This document shows, one piece after another, positions 1 through 4,519 of a stretch of 7,691 bases of DNA. How positions within the stretch are numbered: position 1 is the first letter of the stretch; the number at the start of each line of letters is the position of its first letter. The translations under genes were made by a program, and so were the position numbers. Source of the stretch: Acidobacteriaceae bacterium (lineage in GTDB: Bacteria > Acidobacteriota > Terriglobia > Terriglobales > Acidobacteriaceae); NCBI GenBank assembly GCA_009781125.1, contig WQYS01000104.1, positions 1-7,691 on the forward strand, written 5' to 3'. The notes below the pieces were generated by a model. It had not been told where the DNA came from. It ran no database searches and saw only the letters and a program-made list of their open reading frames with translations.

Positions 1-72
1 GACCTCGTTCTTGTGTGTGGTCACTTTATCCCAAGTTGTGCCTGCCACGCGAGAACGTCCACCAATTGCATT

Positions 73-102
73 GTTGCCAACTCCATGACTCGCCTTGGCA
101 AC
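73..102. repeat. Inverted repeat, 8 bp, 14-nt loop
   Basis: GTTGCCAA at 73-80 is the exact reverse complement of TTGGCAAC at 95-102. It is the left-most stem of the structured region and may be the start of the RNA or an independent repeat. Confidence 0.5.
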
Positions 103-132
103 TCAAGACCATAAAACCATCGAACGCTTCAC

Positions 133-167
133 CGAACGGCTTCCGGTTGATAACAGGGAGCCGTTCG
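133..167. repeat. Inverted repeat, 8 bp, 19-nt loop
   Basis: CGAACGGC (133-140) pairs exactly with GCCGTTCG (160-167). The same CGAACGG/CCGTTCG word recurs at 291-297 and 333-339, and CGAACG occurs at 121-126. The arms could therefore pair in alternative ways, or the word could be a DNA-binding site. Confidence 0.45.
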
Positions 168-200
168 CACATCAAGCAGAAAGCGATATGGAAGGCACTA

Positions 201-223
201 CGCGGGCTTATAGGAGGCCCGCG
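201..223. repeat. GC-rich hairpin, 7 bp, 9-nt loop
   Basis: CGCGGGC (201-207) pairs with GCCCGCG (217-223) around the loop ttataggag. No T-run follows on either strand, so it is unlikely to be an intrinsic terminator. It fits as one helix of the structured RNA. Confidence 0.5.
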
Positions 224-244
224 CCGCTTTGGTTATTCCTGAAG

Positions 245-356
245 GTTCGGCGGAGAGCGCCCTATCGCTCCCTTGCGCCGTTTCTGTCTCCCGTTCGCAG
301 GGTCCTATCACGCGCTTTTTGCGTGATGGGTGCGAACGGGAACAGAACCGCCGAAC
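245..356 (+). ncRNA. Three-way junction module of the structured RNA
   Basis: The closing stem is 245-253/348-356 (9 bp). Inside it lie a short hairpin, 255-259/266-270 with a 6-nt loop, and a long arm of 27 pairs: 282-287/342-347, then after one bulged C 289-299/331-341, then after a 4-nt bulge 304-313/321-330 with one U-G pair and the loop GCTTTTT. The long arm ends at 347 and the closing stem resumes at 348, so the two helices can stack coaxially. The only unpaired stretch of any length in the junction is 271-281. Such a complete nested fold is hard to explain by chance. A closing helix, a short hairpin, then a long hairpin abutting the return strand also resembles the layout of retron msr-msd RNAs, but no reverse transcriptase gene is in the window and the branch-site sequence is not evident. 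Confidence 0.55.
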
Positions 357-363
357 ACGGTCT

Positions 364-436
364 AACCAGAATGTTTCAATCTGATTCTTTCTGGTTCTGA
401 GTGACTACGCAGCGACTAGACTAATAAAGAATCAGA
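364..436 (+). ncRNA. Putative H-type pseudoknot module
   Basis: Stem 1 is 364-371 with 389-396 (AACCAGAA/TTCTGGTT, 8 bp). Nine bases in its loop, 380-388, pair exactly with 428-436. That pairing can grow to 11 bp (380-390/426-436) at the cost of two stem 1 pairs. The two helices can coexist as an H-type pseudoknot or compete as a switch. The connecting stretch 397-427 is mostly unpaired and contains GACTA twice (403-407 and 414-418). Confidence 0.45.
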
Positions 437-439
437 AAG

Positions 440-484
440 CCTCGCCGAGATGCAGCAGCAAGTGCCCCGACAGGCAGGGCGAGG
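440..484. repeat. Inverted repeat, 7 bp, 31-nt loop
   Basis: CCTCGCC (440-446) pairs with GGCGAGG (478-484). A small inner stem, 463-466/473-476, can form inside the loop. It begins 4 nt after the pseudoknot, continuing the run of helices. Confidence 0.4.
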
Positions 485-505
485 AAATGCCGGTCTATGG
501 AAAGC

Positions 506-532
506 GCGGAAAACGGTGAAACTGTTTCCCGC
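506..532. repeat. Tight hairpin, 12 positions, GAA loop
   Basis: Bases 506-517 pair with 521-532 with one A-C mismatch (510/528) and one G-U wobble (515/523), around the three-base loop GAA. The hairpin is very compact and ends in GC pairs. No T-tract follows. Confidence 0.5.
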
Positions 533-547
533 CCTTCCCACAGCCCT

Positions 548-572
548 TGCAAATCGAAAAAGCCGATTTGCA
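548..572. repeat. Perfect 9-bp hairpin, 7-nt loop
   Basis: TGCAAATCG (548-556) pairs exactly with CGATTTGCA (564-572) around an A-rich loop (aaaaagc). It is the last strong helix before the candidate terminator. Confidence 0.5.
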
Positions 573-577
573 CATTC

Positions 578-614
578 CCCCGCCCACGACGGCGACGGGA
601 TTAATTATTTTTTT
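578..614 (+). terminator. Weak candidate intrinsic terminator
   Basis: A GC stem, 581-584/591-594 extended by 578-580/597-599 across a 2-nt bulge, is followed by an A/T-rich stretch ending in seven T (608-614). The T-run starts about 8 nt after the stem, which is farther than in a canonical Rho-independent terminator. It would serve to end the + strand RNA. Confidence 0.28.
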
Positions 615-680
615 AACGACCAAAAACGGCCCGTGCCTGCGGAGGGCAGCACATACATTTCTGTCAGGAGACGATGAATT

Positions 681-699
681 TGGGGTACGTTGTGGGGTA
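681..699. repeat. Paired TGGGGTA repeats, possible integrase arm sites
   Basis: TGGGGTA occurs at 681-687 and 693-699, a 12-bp period, about 55 bp beyond the 3' end of tRNA-Asn. From general knowledge, short G-rich or C-rich direct repeats of this kind often sit between a tRNA attachment site and a P4-type integrase gene, where they act as arm-type binding sites. No integrase reading frame follows in this window, so this would be a remnant or one flank of an element. Chance duplication is possible. Confidence 0.35.
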
Positions 700-753
700 T
701 TTCTCGAATCTGATTTTATAAGTTATTTGTTTTGTTATATTTAGCGCATGAAA

Positions 754-828
<75 letters not shown>

Positions 829-873
829 GTATGTTGTTGGAGCACACCCTCTCGGACGCACTGCGCTGGATTA

Positions 874-902
874 TTTATAGCAAATGCCGCGTATAAGGTC
901 AA
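874..902 (-). promoter_or_regulatory. Sigma70-type promoter for tRNA-Asn
   Basis: Read on the minus strand, a -35 box TTGACC (897-902) and a -10 box TATAAA (874-879) are separated by exactly 17 nt. The start point would be near 867, giving a leader of about 40 nt before the tRNA. The -35 box touches the distal arm of the stem-loop that ends the ABC-transporter gene. Confidence 0.7.
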
Positions 903-930
903 AACGGCCAAAGCGACTAAAGGGCCGTTT
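902..930 (-). terminator. Stem-loop over the ABC exporter stop codon
   Basis: On the minus strand AAACGGCC (930-923) pairs exactly with GGCCGTTT (909-902), 8 bp with a 13-nt loop. The TAG stop of the exporter gene (919-917) is in the loop. Only four T end the element (GTTTT, then GACC), so termination may be modest. It is the only candidate for separating exporter transcription from tRNA-Asn. Confidence 0.45.
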
Positions 931-2818
931 CCGTCTCTTCGACCTTGTCGCCTTCTCCAGGAGCCAGAAAGAGATTCGTTTCCACTCCGTGCTGGCGCGT
1001 GTAGAGATCGTAGTAGCGGCCTCCGCGTGCGAACAGCGAGGCGTGCGTGCCCCGCTCGACGATCTCCCCCTGCTCGACCACTAAGATCTGATCGGCCCGG
1101 CGAATGGTCGAGAGCCGGTGAGCGATCACAAAGGTCGTCCGGCCCTGCATCAGGTGATTCAAGCCGTTCTGAATCATGGCCTCGGATTCGGAGTCCAGCG
1201 AGCTGGTGGCCTCGTCGAGTATGAGAATGCGCGGATCGGCGAGAATGGCTCGCGCGATCGACAGACGCTGGCGCTGGCCGCCGGAGAGCTTCACTCCACG
1301 CTCACCGACGATGGTCTCGTAGCCCTCCAGGAAGCGCTCGGCAAATTCATCGACGCGCGCGATGCGGCAGGCCTCCATGAGCTGCTCCTCGGTCGCCTCC
1401 GGGCGCGAGAAGAGAATGTTCTCGCGGATGGTGCCGTCGAAGAGAAAGGTCTCCTGCAGCACGACTCCGAGTTGGGTGCGATAGCTGGCAAGCTGCACCG
1501 TAGCCAGGTCTATGCCGTCCACCAGAACCTGCCCTGAGGAAGCCGTGTGAAAGGCGCAGATCAGCGAGATGATGGTCGATTTTCCGCTTCCGGAGGAGCC
1601 TACCAGTGCGGTGACGGTTCCCGGCTCGGAGTCGAAGCTGACGCCATGCAGCACCGGCTTGCCGGGCTCGTAGGCGAAGCTCACACCGCGAAAGGCGACG
1701 TTGCCCTGAACCGGGCCGAGGACCGTGGCGCGCTCCGGGCTGGAGTCTTCTTTCAGTTCGGCGAGGATCTCCGTGGTGCGGTCGAGTCCGGCGACGGCCT
1801 CCGTAAGCTGGGTTCCGATGGCGACCAGTTGCACGATGGGAGCAATCATGAACGCCAGGAACATCACGTAGGTGACGTAGCCTCCCGTGGTGAGGTGTCC
1901 GGCGACCACCTGCTTCGCCCCCATGAACATAATGAGCGCGCCGACCAGGCCCAGCACCGCCGTCGACGCCAGCGACATCAGTGACTGCGCCGTGAGCGAC
2001 GAGATGACGTTGCGCAGCAGGCGTTCGACTCCGGCGGAGAAGACGCTGTGCTCACTGGCCTCGGCGTGGTAGCCCTTCACCACGCGGACGCCGCCGATCG
2101 ATTCGGTGAGTCGGCCCGTGACCTCGGCGTTGATCTTCGCCCGCTCGCGGAAGATGGGCCGGATGATCTTGAAGGCCCGCTGCAGAATCAGCCCGAAGAT
2201 GACCAGAATCGCAAACGTAATCATGGTCATCTGCACGCTGAGGTGGATGAGGTAGCCGAAGGCGAACAGCGCCGTCAGCAGGCCGCCGAAGAAGTCGATC
2301 ACACCGGTGCCGATCAGGTTGCGGACGCCCTCGACGTCGCTCATGATGCGGGCCACCAGCGTGCCTGCGCGGTTGGCGTCGTAGAAGGCGACCGGCAGGC
2401 CGCCGATGTGCGCCTGCACCTTGCGGCGCAGTTCGGCGATCAGGCGCTGGCCTTCCATCGAGAGCAGCTGCGTGAGGGTGAAGGAGGTCGCTCCCTGCAC
2501 CAGCGTGGCCGCAATCACCACGCCCACGATGATGGGTAGAAGATGAAGCTGATGCTTGCCCATCACGTTGTCGATGAGGTAGCGCGTGGAGGCAGGCAGA
2601 ACCAGACCGCTGGCCCGGTTGAGGATCATCAGCAGGAAGCTGCCGCCCAGCAGCAGGCGGCGCGGCTTGATGAGCTTCCATATCTCGGGCAGAACTTTTT
2701 TTAGCCTGGGTTTCGGGCGCGATTTTGTCAGATCAGCCGAAATAGAACGGCCTGGACCTTTCGCGGGGCGTTCGGGCGATTTCATTCCGCCGGTAAGTCT
2801 TTGTTCAAAAGAAGGCAT
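917..2818 (-). CDS. MsbA-like ABC exporter, fused membrane and ATPase domains
   Basis: A half-transporter of 633 residues that should act as a homodimer (or with an unseen partner) in the inner membrane, exporting a lipid, drug or other hydrophobic compound. Residues 1-45 are a basic, proline-containing cytoplasmic extension. The six-helix membrane domain spans about 50-345 and the ATPase domain about 370-610. All ATPase motifs are intact: A-loop Tyr383, Walker A GSSGSGKST (407-415), Q-loop Gln455, signature LSGGQ (511-515), Walker B ILILDEA with D535/E536, and H-loop His567. Length and order match the MsbA/LmrA group. The substrate cannot be read from sequence. The first ATG (2818) has only a weak ribosome site. 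Met12 (2785) is an alternative with GGCGGA directly against it, too close to work well. The gene stands alone, with tRNA-Asn downstream on the same strand. Confidence 0.93.
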   Translation of the reverse strand: MPSFEQRLTGGMKSPERPAKGPGRSISADLTKSRPKPRLKKVLPEIWKLIKPRRLLLGGSFLLMILNRASGLVLPASTRYLIDNVMGKHQLHLLPIIVGVVIAATLVQGATSFTLTQLLSMEGQRLIAELRRKVQAHIGGLPVAFYDANRAGTLVARIMSDVEGVRNLIGTGVIDFFGGLLTALFAFGYLIHLSVQMTMITFAILVIFGLILQRAFKIIRPIFRERAKINAEVTGRLTESIGGVRVVKGYHAEASEHSVFSAGVERLLRNVISSLTAQSLMSLASTAVLGLVGALIMFMGAKQVVAGHLTTGGYVTYVMFLAFMIAPIVQLVAIGTQLTEAVAGLDRTTEILAELKEDSSPERATVLGPVQGNVAFRGVSFAYEPGKPVLHGVSFDSEPGTVTALVGSSGSGKSTIISLICAFHTASSGQVLVDGIDLATVQLASYRTQLGVVLQETFLFDGTIRENILFSRPEATEEQLMEACRIARVDEFAERFLEGYETIVGERGVKLSGGQRQRLSIARAILADPRILILDEATSSLDSESEAMIQNGLNHLMQGRTTFVIAHRLSTIRRADQILVVEQGEIVERGTHASLFARGGRYYDLYTRQHGVETNLFLAPGEGDKVEETETAL

Positions 2819-3089
2819 AAATTCGTCGCAAAATACGACTATACGACGGCAGAAAGCCTTTTATGTAAAGGCTCCGCTTCTATATTGGATGAACGCCAGC
2901 GGAGTCCAGATGCGGACATATGGAGTGTGATTCCGGGTGCCCCGTTTATGCCGCAGTTCTATCGCGTCATGAGTGGGGTACGCTGATTGTTTGCTAAATT
3001 GACCGTTTACGCCGCGCACATGTTGCCAAAGGTGTGGTTCGAGGGCTAATCTGCATTCCTCTGAGAAGGTTGATCTCACTGGAGGATTC
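2819..3089. other. Intergenic region between divergent genes
   Basis: This 271-bp gap separates the divergent ABC exporter and CBS genes. On the exporter side there is a 7-bp hairpin (2855-2861/2867-2873, AGCCTTT/AAAGGCT) and a tandem repeat of ATACGAC (2833-2839 and 2841-2847), 15-50 bp upstream of the exporter start, where an operator or leader element could sit. A minus-strand TATAGT near 2843 with TTTACA about 20 nt upstream is a poor promoter match. On the CBS side TTGACC occurs around 2994 without a convincing -10 box. I see no gene. Confidence 0.4.
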
Positions 3090-3533
3090 ATGAGTGAACT
3101 GACAACTGGGATCCGGAACATCCTGAAGGGAAAGGGCACGGACGTGTGGTCAATAACCCCGGAAACAACGGTCTATCGTTCGATTGAGGTGATGGCAGAG
3201 AAAGAGGTGGGAGCGCTCCCGGTCATCGAGCGCGGCGAGCTGGTGGGTATGATGTCGGAACGCGACTATACGCGCAAGGTGATTCTGCAGGGGCGCTCGT
3301 CGAAGGAGACCACCGTGGCCGAGATTATGAGCACGCCGGCCATCTACGTCTCGCCCGAGCACACTGTCGAAGAGTGCATGCACCTGATGACGAATCATCG
3401 TGTAAGGCATCTGCCTGTAAAAGAAAAAGGAAAGGTGATTGGAGTGGTATCGATCGGCGACCTGGTGAACTGGGTCATCTCCGAGCAGGAGGAGACCATC
3501 CGCCACCTGGAGGCCTACATCAGCCGCGCGTGA
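3090..3533 (+). CDS. Stand-alone tandem CBS-domain protein
   Basis: A 147-residue cytoplasmic protein made almost entirely of two CBS motifs, about residues 16-68 and 76-133. Each ends in the usual G-hydrophobic-hydrophobic-S-x-x-D pattern (GMMSERD at 53-59, GVVSIGD at 118-124). A CBS pair folds into a Bateman module, and family members bind adenine nucleotides (AMP, ATP, SAM) or NAD(H) as sensors. No enzyme or channel domain is attached, so it probably acts on a partner. The partner cannot be named from context, because the neighbours are unrelated and on the other strand. The ATG at 3090 follows GGAGG (3081-3085), a strong ribosome site. The helical tail SEQEETIRHLEAYI is common in these short CBS proteins. 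The stop lies 2 nt from the stop of the convergent SCO gene. Confidence 0.92.
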   Translation: MSELTTGIRNILKGKGTDVWSITPETTVYRSIEVMAEKEVGALPVIERGELVGMMSERDYTRKVILQGRSSKETTVAEIMSTPAIYVSPEHTVEECMHLMTNHRVRHLPVKEKGKVIGVVSIGDLVNWVISEQEETIRHLEAYISRA

Positions 3534-3551
3534 CCTCAGCCGCGCGCTGAT
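3519..3551. terminator. Bidirectional stem-loop between convergent genes
   Basis: ATCAGC (3519-3524) pairs with GCTGAT (3546-3551), and after one bulged C GCGCG (3526-3530) pairs with CGCGC (3541-3545). This gives 11 pairs and a 10-nt loop. Both stop codons, TGA of the CBS gene at 3531-3533 and TGA of the SCO gene at 3538-3536, lie in the loop. No T-run flanks either side, so it is not a canonical terminator. It could halt or protect both mRNAs. The word CAGCCGCGCG is also directly repeated (3521-3530 and 3537-3546). Confidence 0.4.
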
Positions 3552-4438
3552 CTGCGCACCTCAGCCGCCAGCTCCGCGGGCTTCCAATCGTTGGTTGGAT
3601 ACCAGGCAAGAATCCTTCCATCTTTGCCGATCACGACGGTCGAGAGCGAGTGCGTCAGCGTGTTGTCTTCGCCGGGAGTCACGCCTACTCCGAAGTAATG
3701 CGTGATGGCGGCGAGGTCCTTTGCTGACGGTGCGGCAAAATCCCAGTGTCTGAAGGCATCTTTGCCGCTTTCACCCGTGTAGGCTTCGCCGTAATCGCGC
3801 AGCACCGAGGGTGTATCGAACGCCGGATCGAAGCTGATGCTGAGCAGATGCGTTTTAGCGTAGACGGCAGGGTCGGCGGCGAGCGCGCGGTCAATCTCGG
3901 CGAAGTTCCGGCTCATGCGCGGACAGTAGTCCGCCAGCGGACAGCGCGTGTAGATGAAGGTCACCAGCAGAACCTTGCCCCTGAACTGCGACGTATGGAT
4001 CGCGCGTCCGTTCTGATTGACGAGGCGGAAGTCGGGTACACGGTCTCCCGGCGCGGGAACATGATACTGCGCCGTGGGTCTGGTGTCCGGCTGTGCCTGC
4101 GCGACGATCACGATGTCATCGAGCACGGCGTCGTGATAGCCTCCATCGTCCTGCTGAACAATGAGGGTTGCCGTGATCCGGTCGCCGGGATGAAGCTCGC
4201 TGGCGATGCCGGGGTTCTTGAGCTTGTAGGGCATGGTCATGGCTTCCATAAAGCCTGGGATAGCCTCATGAGCGACCGTGACGGTTGCTCCGTTGATGCC
4301 GATCACTTTGCCACGCAAAGGAAAGCGTTTCGTGGCTTGTCCGGCTGTAGCGGGCTGGTTCGTCTTGCGGCATCCCGCCACCGGAAGCGCCATCAACAGG
4401 CACGCGCAGAGAAGCAACGATAGAGAATTCCGTGTCAT
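3536..4438 (-). CDS. CusF-like/SCO1-SenC fusion lipoprotein, copper handling
   Basis: A 300-residue lipoprotein exposed outside the cytoplasmic membrane, probably delivering or reducing copper for cytochrome oxidase assembly or buffering copper. Residues 1-23 are a lipoprotein signal with lipobox VAGC and lipidated Cys23. Residues about 40-95 resemble the CusF-type copper-binding fold, with His57, Met64 and the Met67-Thr-Met69 pair. E. coli CusF binds Cu(I) with His, Trp, Met and Met. Here Met64 stands where the Trp would be. Residues about 125-297 are an SCO1/SenC thioredoxin-like domain with Cys166 and Cys172 and the third ligand His263. The cysteines are spaced C-x5-C (CPLADYC), not the usual C-x3-C. 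I chose the ATG at 4438 because AGAGGA sits just upstream and the signal peptide starts there. The longer frame to 4642 has no signal and overlaps the divergent gene. Confidence 0.88.
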   Translation of the reverse strand: MTRNSLSLLLCACLLMALPVAGCRKTNQPATAGQATKRFPLRGKVIGINGATVTVAHEAIPGFMEAMTMPYKLKNPGIASELHPGDRITATLIVQQDDGGYHDAVLDDIVIVAQAQPDTRPTAQYHVPAPGDRVPDFRLVNQNGRAIHTSQFRGKVLLVTFIYTRCPLADYCPRMSRNFAEIDRALAADPAVYAKTHLLSISFDPAFDTPSVLRDYGEAYTGESGKDAFRHWDFAAPSAKDLAAITHYFGVGVTPGEDNTLTHSLSTVVIGKDGRILAWYPTNDWKPAELAAEVRRSARG

Positions 4439-4519
4439 GCAATCCTCTTTTGTTGGATGATATCTGCGACTTATAGGGTACGGGTTTTTCCATAGGTGGC
4501 GGGCGTATAACCGATAGAT
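4439..4519. promoter_or_regulatory. Divergent promoter region of SCO and nuclease genes
   Basis: This 81-bp A/T-richer gap must hold both promoters. On the + strand TTGTTG (4450-4455) and TATAGG (4472-4477) are 16 nt apart and would start transcription near 4484. On the - strand TATAAG (4475-4470) is a possible -10 box for the SCO gene but lacks a good -35. The SCO ribosome site AGAGGA lies at its left end. The nuclease gene has no clear ribosome site. Confidence 0.35.

Larger units (their letters stand above)
73..614 (+). ncRNA. Candidate large structured RNA beside tRNA-Asn
   Basis: No convincing protein gene lies here, yet perfect inverted repeats of 7-11 bp follow one another: 73-80/95-102, 133-140/160-167, 201-207/217-223, 245-253/348-356, 289-299/331-341, 364-371/389-396, 380-390/426-436, 440-446/478-484, 506-517/521-532 (one mismatch, one wobble) and 548-556/564-572. 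For random sequence about 0.4 perfect 8-bp repeats with loops under 40 nt would be expected in 600 nt (my estimate). The strand is inferred from a U-G wobble (306/328) in the longest stem that would be A-C on the other strand, and from a T7 run at 608-614 after a GC-rich stem. Size (about 540 nt) and position next to a tRNA recall the ornate large RNAs GOLLD and ROOL, but I recognise no family signature. It could instead be the non-coding end of a mobile element. Both ends are guesses. Confidence 0.42.

Noticed and set aside
95..400. 101-codon open frame starting at TTG
   Set aside because: It has no ribosome site and no recognisable domain. It is low-complexity basic in composition and runs straight through the three-way-junction stems.
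397..425. Group I intron P7-like GACTAGACTA
   Set aside because: The paired partner and the G-binding context are missing, and the short word alone is not evidence.
1..620. tmRNA, RNase P RNA, SRP RNA or 6S RNA
   Set aside because: None of the signature segments I know is present: no tRNA-like TTCGA arm with CCA, no GAGGAAAGTCC of RNase P, no SRP GGAAG tetraloop core, and no single long 6S hairpin.
2052..2681. 209-codon minus-strand frame inside the exporter gene
   Set aside because: It is an out-of-frame shadow with His/Arg/Pro-rich composition, and the exporter frame has all family motifs.
2973..2980. Third TGGGGTAC copy
   Set aside because: A single isolated copy far from the tRNA with no partner. 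Probably chance.
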